DNA of 64,000 nucleotides from Chrysoporthe austroafricana (lineage: Eukaryota > Ascomycota > Sordariomycetes > Diaporthales > Cryphonectriaceae). The stretch covers positions 4,960,001 to 5,024,000 of the forward strand of contig JYIP02000003.1 of assembly GCA_001051155.2 (NCBI GenBank), written 5' to 3'. Below the pieces are notes generated by a model. That model made no database searches. It saw nothing but the letters and a program-made list of their open reading frames with translations, and was not told where the DNA came from. A program made the translations under genes and the position numbers. The first letter of the stretch is position 1, and each line of letters starts with the position of its first letter. Positions 44,312-54,817 of this stretch are shown piece after piece.

Positions 44312-44318
44312 CTTATAT
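44312..44318 (-). promoter_or_regulatory. Likely TATA box of the carboxylesterase gene
   Basis: TATAAGA on the minus strand, about 130 bp upstream of the start codon at 44184. Motif and spacing only. Confidence 0.4.
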
Positions 44319-45906
44319 GGGAATTCTACCTGTTTCCCACGGCCTGTTCTCCGCATTCACGTCCTAATGCAAGCCATCCGAGCCCACAGTCGGAAACCCT
44401 GGCAGGTGAAAAGCAAGGTTATCATTCTTCGGTGCCGTCGTCATAATAACTGGCGTCCGGATACTATGCCGCGTTAGGCCGCACGTTCACGAGACCGGGT
44501 TTCTGCCGGCAAAAGGATCTTTGTCCCCACATGACGGTATGAGTAAGAGACAATTGGCCCTTTTGTCCACTGGTTGCGGGCGTGTTGATGGAATATGTGC
44601 CTCATTTTAGAACTGCCCCGCACTCGGATTCGGGTACCCTAAGGCTCGGTTTAGAAGGGCCCGACCGATCCCGTAAGGCCGATTCATAATAGTCGTGGGG
44701 TCATGAAATTGCGAGACGTAGGAATCAATCGGCAGTGAATGTGACCAGGTGCAGCTGAATGAAGCGGGCTGGGTGAGATCAGCTTCCGCCTAGCCTCTGT
44801 GGCTGCAGTAGACATGCATTGCAGCTGTTGTTTTGGTGATACGAGACGAAAATGATTTGCGCCTTAGCAACCGCCCCTTACGCAACTTCTGACGCAATTT
44901 ATGAAGCAGCTTGACCGGCTCGTACCAGTCAGGCTTCTTGTTTGGTGGGCAAAAGAGCCCTGCTGGCAAGAGACGGGCCCAGGAAACATCGAAACAATGA
45001 TAGGAAGACGGGAGCTGAGAGAGGGAACAGGAAAAAGAAAAGTAAGGAGGAAAGTTCACCAAGATGTTTCGGTGAGAGACAAGCGAAAAGAGGTAGAAAT
45101 CACAGTTTTACGATCTCTAGCTGCTAATTAACAGTCAACAAGTACTGACCAAATAATTATATTCTCACACTCGCGAAGGGGTAATCGTGCGGATAATTAT
45201 AGGGAATTTCCTAACGGAGAAGTGTCTTTAGCAAGTCAAATTGGTTTCGGTAAGATCGGAAGAGCATATAGTAATCACTCACTTGCAGGATTGTCTCGGA
45301 GCTACCCAGGTACCTTAAAACTACACAACCACCATTTTGACTGCCGCCACTTCAATTTATACGCCAAGCCAAAGGGCGGTATACTGTTCACACTGCCCTC
45401 ACAGACATAAGAAGAGCAATATTGATAGACCCCAGCTTCCCTGGCGATGCTTGAGTAAAGGATAACAGAGCGGAGGGCTTTCGCCCGCCCTCCCCGGTAA
45501 AAGTCATCTCGTCTATTTAGCCAGTTGCCAAGCCGTCTCCACTCCATGGCCACTCCCTGCCCAGGTGTCCCTTTCGCTGGTTAACGTTTCTTCTTAGAAC
45601 TGATACTATATTGTCTAAGCGCCAGCATGGTGCTCTACAATATATAATCGGCCCAGGTGAGCCGACTTGAGCCCTTCGAGAGACACCCCTCGCGGGCTTC
45701 CCCGGGCTTGGCTCCCGCTTTGGGGGCGTGCTTCACACGTAGATACAAATAACCTTCCGGTGCCCACAGGATGCCTCTCATGCCAGGTGAAGCGAGGCCT
45801 CATATTACGCGATCTTGTGGAGATCGGAACCATTGTGTCCGCCTTGGCCAGGCAAGCTTCTACCATACGGGAGGGCCTTTTCAGGAACCTTATGATGTAT
45901 AATAGT

Positions 45907-45914
45907 TATAAAAG
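45907..45914 (+). promoter_or_regulatory. TATA box of the GH5 endoglucanase gene
   Basis: TATAAAAG, a full consensus match, about 90 bp upstream of the ATG at 45998, the usual distance for inducible fungal genes. Confidence 0.6.
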
Positions 45915-45997
45915 TCGCTCAGGTAGCAGGTGGCGTCTCAGGAAAGATTCGCGGAGAGAAACCCTATCTTCAAAAGCGAGCCCTGTGGCGAGTTAAG

Positions 45998-47364
45998 ATG
46001 CGATTTCTAGACATCCTCGTGGGTGCCATCACCGTGACCTCGGCGGGCGCGGCGCCAGCCCCCGGCACTCCGACGCGGACGATGAGGCAGAAGCGCCAGA
46101 GCAAGTTTGAGTGGTCGGGCGTCAATGAGTCCGGTGCCGAGTTTGGGAATACAGCAATCCCAGGACAGCTCAACAAGGACTACATATGGCCCGCCAAGTC
46201 GACCATTGACGTGAGGCAGCAAATGTCCAAAAGGGAGGGGGGGCTAGGAAGGCACGTGAACAAGGCTGACTGAGATTATGCAGACAATGACTGGCAAGGC
46301 GTTCAACATCTTCCGAATCCCGATCCTAATGTAGGGCAATTATATTGTTTCTCCGAACGGAGGAGAAAAGCCATGCTGATAGAGCGGGCAGGGAACGTGC
46401 GATCCCGTCAGAGCTGACCGGCAGCATCAACGAGACTTATTTCTCCGGGTTGACTGATGTAAGTAGATTACTCACGTTGCGCGTATCATGGTCATGAGGT
46501 TGACCCTTTTGCAGATCGTCAGCTACATCACCCAAAAGTGAGTGTTCAAGCTCCGCCGACTTGAACCATCGCATCGAGAGCAAGGCTGAAGTCTAACTTT
46601 CACACGCCCTTCGCGTCAGGGGCGCGTATGCTATTGTAGACCCGCACAACTACGGCCGATACTACAACAATATCATCACCGATACTGCGGGATTCCAGAC
46701 GTGGTGGAACACCGTGGCATCGCGTTTCGCCACGGACGACCATGTCATTTTCGACACCAACAATGAGTATCACGATATGGACAACACGCTGGTCGGCCGG
46801 CTGAACCAAGCCGCGATCGATGGCATCCGTGCCGCCGGGGCCACGACGCAGTACATCTTCGCAGAGGGGAACTCCTGGACGGGAGCGTGGCACTGGGTGC
46901 GCCTCCAAGCCCCTCGAACGCGTGTCCCAACATCCCAAGGCTGACATCTCCGCGTCCAGGTCTCCAGTGGTACCGACACCGCCATGGGCAGCCTGACAGA
47001 CCCCGCCGGCGACGGCTCCCTCATCGTCTACGAGATGCACCAGTACCTCGACAGCGACGGCTCCGGGACCAGCACGGCGTGCGTCAACGCGACCATCGGC
47101 TCGAGCCGCCTCCAGGACGCCACGGCCTGGCTGAAGCAGAACGGCAAGCGCGGCATCATCGGCGAGACGGCGGGCGGCGCCAATGACCTCTGCATCCAGG
47201 CCATCACGGACATGCTCGCGTACATGGAGGACAACAGCGACGTGTGGACAGGCTGGCTCTGGTGGGGAGGCGGTCCCTGGTGGGGGGACTACATCTACAG
47301 CATGGAGCCGCCCAGCGGTGTGGCGTACACGGGCGTCCTGCCGAGCATCACGCAATTCATCTAA
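45998..47364 (+). CDS. Secreted GH5 endo-beta-1,4-glucanase, six exons, 343 aa
   Basis: Exons are 45998-46210, 46284-46330, 46392-46458, 46515-46537, 46620-46896 and 46960-47364; all five introns are GT-AG and 56-82 bp, and phases agree. The signal peptide ([20 protein letters not shown]) is followed by a dibasic RQKR, a likely Kex2 site, just before the mature start [15 protein letters not shown]. The GH5 series is complete: [20 protein letters not shown], then [10 protein letters not shown] (about 124-133), the acid/base Glu in DTNNEYHDM (Glu-166), [19 protein letters not shown] (233-240), the nucleophile Glu in [10 protein letters not shown] (Glu-278), and WWGDYI near the end. No cellulose-binding module or linker is present. 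It hydrolyses internal beta-1,4-glucan bonds outside the cell. Its closest relatives by eye are the single-domain fungal EglB-type enzymes. Confidence 0.95.
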
Positions 47365-48168
47365 TGCCAGGCGGCGAGGGCTATGGAGAGGAGGAGGGGG
47401 AGGAGGGGAAGGACCCGATCAGATTCACTTACTGCGTGTGCGTTCTATATTCTTCAGCATCCGAAAGCTGGTTCCTCCGAGATCCAAGATGTCCCCTACC
47501 GGACACTTTGAGCTTGCCGGCGCCCATTACCTGGGCCAGTTTGAATTACATCGTGCACATCCAGCACTGATTCTGCGTTGCTCTGAATTCACGTTTACCT
47601 GTGGATACTGCGTGAAGTCTCAACCTTCCAAAAGCCCCCCTCCTCGGGTTTCTGGGCCACGACACGTAGGCCGGGCTCGATTGCTTCAGCAGCAAGAGGG
47701 TTTTTATGGTGTGTAGGTCGGTCATGCTGGTGGCGCATGATTAGTTGCTTAGGCATGGAGACACAGCCTGGCAGATTTATGCGTGAAGCTCGACCTCAGG
47801 TAGTCAATCCATCGCCTGCGTCTCTCGCCTTGAGTCGACGACGAACGTGTGTGGATGATGGACATGGTGGGCTCGTCCCTCCCCCAGACCGGCGATACAG
47901 GAAATCAGCTCACCTCCGCCGTACAGAGACGCATGGAAAATTGTGACCTTGCCATGTAACAAGTACTTCATTAGTGAGAGAAATACTTGCTGTTACCGGC
48001 GAGGATGAAGAGCCCCTGTGCACATTTTCGCGGCAAAGTTTCAGTGAGTGACGCCTTCAAGGTGGCCCGTGCACCATCGGCCCGGAAGCCTTCTGCGCCT
48101 CACCAAAAAGTCTCCCCGCGGCTTCTGAATCTCAACCTCGAGTCTTCGGCACCCAAGCACAAGCCAAG
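47365..48168. other. Intergenic region
   Basis: About 800 bp with the 3' region of the endoglucanase gene and the promoter of the uS19m gene. Nothing else is seen. Confidence 0.4.
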
Positions 48169-48722
48169 ATGCAGGCAACGAGGGCATTACTAGGCCGGCG
48201 GTCGGTCTGGAAAGGTAACGAGACTCCCCACCATGCCCCCTTCTCCCGCCAAGACCAGCAACTAACGCGACAACACCGGCGCAGGGCCAAACATCGTCCC
48301 GTACGTCGATCACGAAAAAGACTCCCCCGACTCCTCCTCCCAAGCCGAGCCCGGCGAGAGATGATGCGCGAAGGCTGACAAAATGTCCCACAAACAGGCT
48401 ACCGCTCGTCCGCCCCAAGGAGGGCCAGTACAACCCGCCCATCCGCACGCAGGCCCGCGGCGCCACCGTCCTGCCCAGCTTCGTGGGGCTGACGTTCGAG
48501 GTGTACAACGGGAAGGTATACAACCCCGTGACCATCACGGAGGATATGGTCGGGCACAAGCTGGGCGAGTTCTCCACGTACGTCGGGACCCTACTATCCC
48601 CATTCCCATATACCTGGGGCCGGGACGGACGAGAGCCAGAGAGACTGTGGGGTGACACCACTGGCTGACACTCTGGCTGGACTGCGTATAGGACGCGGAA
48701 ACCTTTCATCTACGATAAATAA
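48169..48722 (+). CDS. RSM19: Mitochondrial small-subunit ribosomal protein uS19m, four exons, 90 aa
   Basis: Exons are 48169-48214, 48285-48300 (only 16 bp), 48398-48577 and 48692-48722; introns are GTAACG...GCAG, GTACGT...ACAG and GTACGT...ATAG. The spliced protein begins [20 protein letters not shown], with a short Arg-rich N-terminus suited to mitochondrial import. The uS19 core follows: [40 protein letters not shown] and GEFSTTRKPF. The length matches budding-yeast Rsm19 (about 91 residues). The protein sits in the head of the mitoribosomal small subunit. The 16-bp micro-exon makes this gene easy to miss in automatic annotation. Identification is firm from the GHKLGEF signature. Confidence 0.95.
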
Positions 48723-49265
48723 GCGCCTCGCTGTGCTAGACGGCTGTTGTATGAACATCAATGACGATGGCATGGCTTCCCGCTCCTTCTTGCCAGCGCA
48801 AATTTGGTCGGCTGAAGACGGAGGGCTGATATGTTTTGGGATGGAGGACTCGAGGGATCCGGGCGGCCGTGGAGTCGCCCTGGGGCCGAGCACTCAAGAC
48901 CCAAAAACCAAAGCTGCTACGTGGATCTGGTGCAGAGACCATCCGAGGCTGCTTGCATGGCAGGAAGGTATAGGGCCGCGGGAATGGGCACTTTGACGGC
49001 ATGGGAGGTATCAGCTTGATCAGAGTGTATGTTCTATTGACCACCTTGTTGGGGATATAGACTCTAAACCATGGCTATGGCGTTGTGCGCCTAGTTCATC
49101 CATTCGTGAAAGAAACCTCTCCCTGAACGCCTGTCCCTTGCCCGGCCATAAACGCCGAATGAAACCAACATGCCCCGCGCAGGTAGAAGCGCAAAAGGGG
49201 ATCCGAGCCACCCAGAGCCTCGTCACCCGTCGTGCGCATCCCCGCATCCATCCCGACTGCTCCCT
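48723..49265. other. Convergent 3' region
   Basis: About 540 bp between the stops of uS19m and TAF10. Terminator region; no gene seen. Confidence 0.4.
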
Positions 49266-50002
49266 CTACCGGTAGAACTCGCTCCTCTTGACATTAACCC
49301 CGTACTCCCCCACCGCCATGCCCAGATCCTCCATAGTCAGCACCGTCCGGTTCTGGCTCCCGCCCTGGCCGCCGCCGCCGTACCCGGGCCGCTGGATGCC
49401 CAGCAGCTGCTGGCCCGCGGCGCCGCCCTGCCCAGCCTTGCCGCCGGCACCGCCGCCGCCCGCCACTGGGCCCGCGCCGCCCGCCTGGCCCGGGATCGGG
49501 ATCCCCGCGGCCGCGCCCAAGTTCCCCATGGGGTTGTTCGCGGCCGACGAGTTGGACGCGCGGATGCGGCTGTACTGGTAGGCGTCGGCGGCGATGTCCG
49601 CGACGAACTTCTGCGTAGCGAGGGCGAGGAGGTGCGCTAGGCGGGGGTCGGTCTGCGGCGGGGGCGGGAGGCCGGCTTTGGTCATGTAGTAGTTCGTTAC
49701 GCCCTCGGGGATCTGGATGGGCACAGGTGGTTAGCGTCAGCCGTGTCGTCCGCCTCTCCGGCTGGGAAAGCCCAGGGAGGGCCACACCAGGCCAGGCCAG
49801 GAGGAGGGGGGGCAGGAGGGGAACATACGATGGGCGCGTAGTCGTCGATCTTGGAGAGGAACTCCCGCAGCGATGTGTCCTTGCGCGTGGGCAGGCGCGG
49901 GTCCACGAGGGGCGCATAGCCCGTCTCCTCGTCGGCGGCTTGTTCTGGATTCTCTGTCGCATCTGCCTGCTTGGCGGGTTCTTGGGGTGCTTGCGACGCC
50001 AT
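49266..50002 (-). CDS. TAF10: TFIID/SAGA subunit TAF10, two exons, 206 aa
   Basis: Exon 1 is 50002-49829, the intron 49828-49713 (GTATGT...CCAG) and exon 2 is 49712-49266. The N-terminal 40 residues are acidic and disordered. The TAF10 histone fold starts at about 45: [20 protein letters not shown], then NYYMTKAG and the highly conserved [21 protein letters not shown] Gly/Ala/Gln-rich insertion of about 55 residues interrupts the fold, which ends with [20 protein letters not shown] and KRSEFYR. This split histone fold with a species-specific loop is normal for fungal TAF10. The protein pairs with TAF3/TAF8 in TFIID and with SPT7 in SAGA. Its 5' neighbour MRE11 is on the same strand; a palindromic element lies about 145-175 bp upstream (separate entry). 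Confidence 0.95.
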
Positions 50003-50544
50003 CTCCGTGGAAGTCGATGGCTCGTCGCGATGAAAGTTGATGGACCGAGTGGGAGCTTGTGGTCGTAGCTCGACGGGGTGCGCTGCCAGGGGTTGTTGGT
50101 TGGGCCAGCCAGCCGCGACGTGATGCGGCTCGGCTCTATAGTATATCAAAAGGGTTAGGGTTAACACACCCTTTTGTACGTAGGCGCAATGGTTAGGAGA
50201 ATACTTGCTCACTATAATAGCATCATCCTCAGTTGTGCACAAATTGCCTCTCATGAGCTCGTAAGATTGACTAGTGGCTATGGGCCTACGTGTCTCAGCA
50301 CAAAGCTCAGCCAGCTCTATCACAAAAGCCCCTGTGTACAGTAATTATCACGGTCACTTGACTGACCATGCGCAATCTCCAACGCCACCAGACCCAACTC
50401 CAAACCCTTCCGTATAGAGGTGTCCTCGTCGTGGGGAATCTTCCCAGGACGGTAGTCTGCCACTTCTCCTATTTACATGCTCGTGCGTATATTCTCATCA
50501 TCTTCAGGTGAACCCTAAGGTGTCATCGTCCCACATACGCCTGC
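50003..50544. other. Promoter region of TAF10 and 3' region of MRE11
   Basis: About 540 bp. Apart from the inverted repeat at 50147-50176 nothing stands out. A frame open upstream of the TAF10 start lacks coding character. Confidence 0.4.
50147..50176. promoter_or_regulatory. Perfect 9-bp inverted repeat with internal TTAGGGTTA, upstream of TAF10
   Basis: CAAAAGGGT (50147-50155) is matched by its exact complement ACCCTTTTG (50168-50176) across a 12-bp spacer that carries TAGGGTTAA. The site lies about 145-175 bp upstream of the TAF10 start codon. TTAGGGTTA matches both the telomere unit and the telo-box known from promoters of translation-related and growth genes, where Tbf1/Myb-type proteins bind. 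Function here is inference. Confidence 0.35.
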
Positions 50545-53013
50545 TTAACGTCGTCGCTTGTTGCTCACGGGCGCGACCGGCTCGAATGCATCATCGTCAT
50601 CATCGTCAATCTCATCATCACTAATTGTGAGAGTCTGCTGGGTCGGAACGACGCGACCGCTGGGCTTCCGTGGCTGCGAAAAGTTGAGCGTAGTCTGCCT
50701 CGCCTTGGTCGCTGCAGTCGCTTTACTCACGCGTGAGGCCGTCGTCCGAGTCGTTGTAGGCTTGGCGGCTCGTGATCCGCGCTTTGGAGGCGGGGCGGGA
50801 GGATCATCCTCCTCATCGTCGTCTTCGAAGGCATCCAGCGACATGGAGTCACCGTGAGCTTCTTCTTCATCCTCGTCTTCGTCGCTGTCCACGACGAAGC
50901 CCGACTTCTTCTTCGGCCTGCTACGGGTAGCAGGTGGCTTCGTGGGGGCAGGCGCCTTCTTTGCGGCTCCTCTTCGTCCACCTTTAGTCGCAGCGCCTTT
51001 CCTGGCAGCAGGTCTCTCGGATGACTCGGCAAGTGGATCCTCATCCAAAACACCACCCACAGACATGTCGTCCATGTCGACATCCTCGTCACCAGTGCTT
51101 CGTCTAGCTTGTCCCCTTCCCTGCACGACCGACGGTTGTTTGATAATTTCCCATCGGTCGGGATTATCTGGGTCATCCCAAGGCCCATCAACGTCCGAAT
51201 CGTAGTTCCGTGGCCGGGGCTTGAGTTTCCTCTTCTGCGTCCACTTCCCATCTGCGGAGTCTGCCCATCGCTTCTGGAGAGTCTTCTTGCACTGTTCAAC
51301 GACTGCCTCCAAATCTTTGTTCAGCTGAGTGTCGTCAATCTTGACCAAGTAGCTCAGGGACTTGGCAAGGGTTTCATTGACAAAATCGTCCACGGCCTCC
51401 TTGCTGCCCTTGTTGATGTACTCGAGGATGGCCTCTTCAAAGTGGTTCTGCGGCAGGACCTTCAGGGAGCTGTTTTGAAGGAACTCTCGTACGAGGACGT
51501 CGATTCTGATAATATCTTCGTTCTCTATGGCGTCCTGTATCGCTTTCGGCAGATCGTGCTCGTCTCTTTCGCGTTCTGATTCCCTTTAGCCAGAGCCATA
51601 CCCTGTCATTGCGAGATGGCAGCGACTCACTCGTGCTCACTTTCTTCCGGTAGAATAATACCACGTCGTTGACGTTTGCGACCTGTCCTACGAAGCGGTT
51701 TGAAAAGCGCTGCGGATTCTCCACATCAAACGTGCCACCCTCTTCGGTGGTATATTCCACCCTGAGGCGGATGAGTGGTAAAGGTCGGCCCTCCTCCTTG
51801 ATCTTGTCCGGCTCATCTTGCATACTAATCCAGTCCGCATTTGCCTGTTCGATCAACTCATGAACAATCTCGATCAGCTTCTCCGTGAGAGGCTTTCGGC
51901 TATCCTTCTTGAACTGCAGCTTCTTGAAGGCCGGGTCTTTTCTCAATATGATCTCCTTGTGGGCGAACGGGCGAACGGTCTTCAGGGGTATTGCTTCGGA
52001 CTGGAAAGAGTCGCCAGTGATCTTGACGATCGCAATCTGCTTCGTCTCAGCCTCTCCAGGTATGAGAGATGTTGCAACAGATGATCCCGGCTGCATGACG
52101 AAGAACCCCGTCTCGAGATTCCGTCGGGGCTCGATCTTGCAATCATGCTCATGACCCCATACAACAAGGTTCATCCAGTTTGGCAGGACGTGCTCAGGCA
52201 GGAAGCTTGTCATTGTATGAGCGGCGTGGTTTTGGTGCACGGTCAATAGATTGAAGAACTCTCCAGCGTCCTCGGGTGGTCTATAGAAGGTGACCTTCTT
52301 GTCCCGGAAGGTACGGAACAGACGCTCATCTCGCACATTGCTGATCCCGTACAGGGCTAACTTGGTATCACCCTTCTGGAGCAGTACCGGTTTGACGTGG
52401 ATGTTATCAGCCTCCGGCACGCGACCAAAGTAGTTGACCAAGCCGGCAACCTGCAGCAGGTCAAGGGAGCAGTAGTGACCATCGCCACCGGGATCATCGT
52501 GATTTCCGTGGATGGAAAAGATCGGCAGGGAGATGTTGATGTCTGGATCCTCATAGTTGACGTGGGAGAAAGCGCCCTCGAACACCTCGTTGGCATCGCT
52601 GAGGAACTCTAGCTGGCAAGGCCTCTCGCCCAGGCAGTGCTTGCGTAGTGACCGCATGACCTGGTACATGGACTTGCGTGACGGTCTATTCTCGTGGAAG
52701 AGGTCGCCGCCAAGGAGGACCATGTCGACCTAGAAGAAGGATGAGACTTAGCAATAGCAGACGAGGCCTCGGCGCGAGAGCTCACCTCTCTCTTCACGGC
52801 GATCTGGAGGATCTCATCGAAAGTCTTCCAGCTATCATCCTTACGGATGGGATCGCGCTCCTCGTATCCAACATGGTTATCTGTGGCGATTAAGATCTTG
52901 ATGGTGTTAGGATCATCTTCTCGGCGACCTGAAACGGTGAGACGTCAGTACCCGAATGCCGCGACGAGGTCTGGGCGGGCGGAGAGCGGACCTGAAGCCG
53001 GAGCCGCAGGCAT
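50545..53013 (-). CDS. MRE11: Double-strand-break repair nuclease MRE11, four exons, 764 aa
   Basis: Exons are 53013-52992, 52928-52786, 52729-51631 and 51575-50545; introns are GTCCGC...TCAG, GTGAGC...CTAG and GTGAGT...TCAG. The protein begins MPAAPASGRREDDPNTIKIL. All metallophosphoesterase motifs are present in order: ATDNHVGY (Asp-24, His-26), LLGGDLFHEN (Asp-64), SIHGNHDDP (about 128-135) and VWGHEHDC (about 246-253). The capping domain and Rad50-binding helices follow, including VLVREFLQNSSLKVLPQN. The C-terminal 240 residues are disordered with acidic DEDEDEEE patches and basic clusters, for DNA binding and regulation. MRE11 acts with RAD50 and NBS1/XRS2 in end resection and checkpoint signalling. 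The last junction was chosen because it keeps EHDLPKAIQDAIENED in frame; neighbouring AGs do not. It is divergent from APC10, 390 bp apart. Confidence 0.95.
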
Positions 53014-53403
53014 CTTGGGTGAGCTGCTCTCCAAGGGCGTTCACTGCGGGGTGGAATTAAGTGGTCTCTTCTCAAGATCGATGCATCAAGATGAAAGTCG
53101 GGGCTGGCTAGTATCGTTGAGACATGAGATGAAGTTTAAGTGGCACGCGTCCACAGGGAAGTGGGACCCATCAGGCAGGCAGTCGCGTCACACAGGGTGA
53201 GGGGAAGCTTGGGCCACCTCACGAAGTCACATGTAGTACCCCGTGGGCTGACTGACTCAGCACCCTTCGTTCACCCATCCGCCTTTCTCATTCGTTCAGA
53301 CAGCATCTGTGCCCATGTCTGGTCCGTGTCTGGTCCGTGCAGCCCAGGCCTGAAGTCACGCTAAGACAACAGCACCGCCACATCAACGCCACACTTGCCC
53401 ACC
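53014..53403. promoter_or_regulatory. Bidirectional promoter region of MRE11 and APC10
   Basis: Only 390 bp separate the two start codons, so this region must serve both genes. No clear TATA box; CT-rich sequence lies on the APC10 side. Confidence 0.5.
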
Positions 53404-54817
53404 ATGTCTGCTGGTGAGTGCATCCTGAGCGTTGACGAGGAGGACGATGAACGGTCAGAATTGTTGCAGCAGTTTGGCGCATCCATCATCCCGAGCCACC
53501 AGAGACGCAACCGTGTCCTTTCTGCCGCACGCAGATACGAGATCACCTACACCCGGTTCCTGTTGCTGGAGAGCTCACTACGCGCCAGGCTCGACCGCGA
53601 GAGAGCCCAGCAGCCTGGGTGGACCAGCGAAGGCGCCAGTTCGGCCGCCTCTACAGTCGTGCTCACACCCACACATTCAAGTGTCTCGAGTAGGCGTCCT
53701 GCTGCTCTCATAGTCGCGGCAACGCTGAACTGATCGCGTGGGCAGGCTTCTCCCAGCTCAAGTACGACTCACAGGGCTCTACGATCATCTTGACGCCCAG
53801 TAATTCCAGTGGCTCTGGTAGGTGGCTGCCCCAGCAAAGTGGTATTTCACTTTCGTGCTGAGTATACATACTTATCATACTAATATGCGACAAAGGTACA
53901 CCCAGCGGCAGCATGGACAACTTGCAGTTCCATGACGCCGAGGACGAGCGTGTCGAGGACTACATGGATGGCGACGACGACGACGAGATGATCGAGAGCG
54001 ACGACGAGGTGCCGTTTGACGAGAGCGACGAGGCGCCTGAGGAGGACGACCTGGGAAACGAAGATGAGCCTGCCGCCCCCTTCAACCCCATTGCCTTGGG
54101 CCTGAAGGAGATCGGCGGCCTCGCTCACTTCCGCGTCAGCTCCTACAAGCCCGGCAACGGCGTCGAGGAGCTCGTCAGCGACGACACGGATCGATACTGG
54201 CAGTGCGTCCCCACCTCATCCCAGCCCACAGCTCGCCGGCCTCCCGTCCCGCTGACACGCTTTCTAGGTCTGATGGCATCCAGCCGCACCGCCTCACCAT
54301 GACCTTCGTCAAGTGCGTCGAGATCCGCGCCCTGCGCTTCCACGTCGACTACCACCAGGACGAGTCGTACACGCCCACGCGCATCATGTGGTACGCCGGC
54401 ACGTCCGAGCATGACCTGCTGCACTTTGCAACGTCGACCCTCGTCAACCCGGAGGGGTGGACCGACGTGCCCATCACGGGCGCCGGCGGCGGCGAGGACG
54501 GCAACTCGCTGATGGCGTGGGTCGTGCAGATGCAGGTCATCGAGAACCACCAGAACGGCAAGGACACGCATATCCGCGGCGTCAAGGTGTACGGATTCGA
54601 CGACCAGCTGCGGGCCGCGGGCCCCACGGGCATCAGGGACGAGGCCGCCGCGGCGAGGAGGGAGTTCAGGGTGGACGAGGGCAAGACGGCGGACGAGAAC
54701 GAGGAGGCGCTCAGGGCGCACGTGCGCGGGATCGAGTTCGCGAGGGAGTTCGAGGTCGGCGATCCCTCGGGCACCGCCTCGTCGCTGGACTTCATGGAGG
54801 ATCCCCAGCTCCGCTAG
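53404..54817 (+). CDS. APC10: Anaphase-promoting complex subunit APC10/Doc1, four exons, 404 aa
   Basis: Exons are 53404-53689, 53746-53817, 53896-54202 and 54268-54817; introns are GTAGGC...GCAG, GTAGGT...AAAG and GTGCGT...CTAG, all in phase. The DOC domain starts at about residue 185: LGLKEIGGLAHFRVSSYKPG, then GVEELVSDDTDRYWQSDGIQ, ESYTPTRIMWYAGT, DVPITGAGGGEDGNSL and the strongly conserved ENHQNGKDTHIRGVKVYGFD. Doc1/APC10 helps form the degron receptor of APC/C with the co-activator and increases processivity of ubiquitination in mitosis. The first 180 residues are an extension: a helical part (LSAARRYEITYTRFLLLESS) and an acidic stretch (DGDDDDEMIESDDEVPFDES). The extension contains two similar segments, STVVLTPTHSSVS and STIILTPSNSSGS, each ending at an exon boundary. 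Yeast Doc1 is shorter (about 280 aa). Confidence 0.93.

Larger units (their letters stand above)
44185..45997. other. Shared upstream region of esterase and endoglucanase genes
   Basis: This 1.8 kb AT-richer region lies between two divergent secreted-enzyme genes. It contains TATA boxes near each start and sequences matching the CreA/CRE1 repressor consensus SYGGRG: CCCCAC at 44525, GTGGGG at 44695 and CCCCGG at 45700. Such short matches are expected by chance too. No gene is seen; the small frames lack coding features. Confidence 0.4.

Noticed and set aside
50155..50163. TTAGGGTTA as an interstitial telomere
   Set aside because: Only one and a half units are present; it is better explained as a promoter element.
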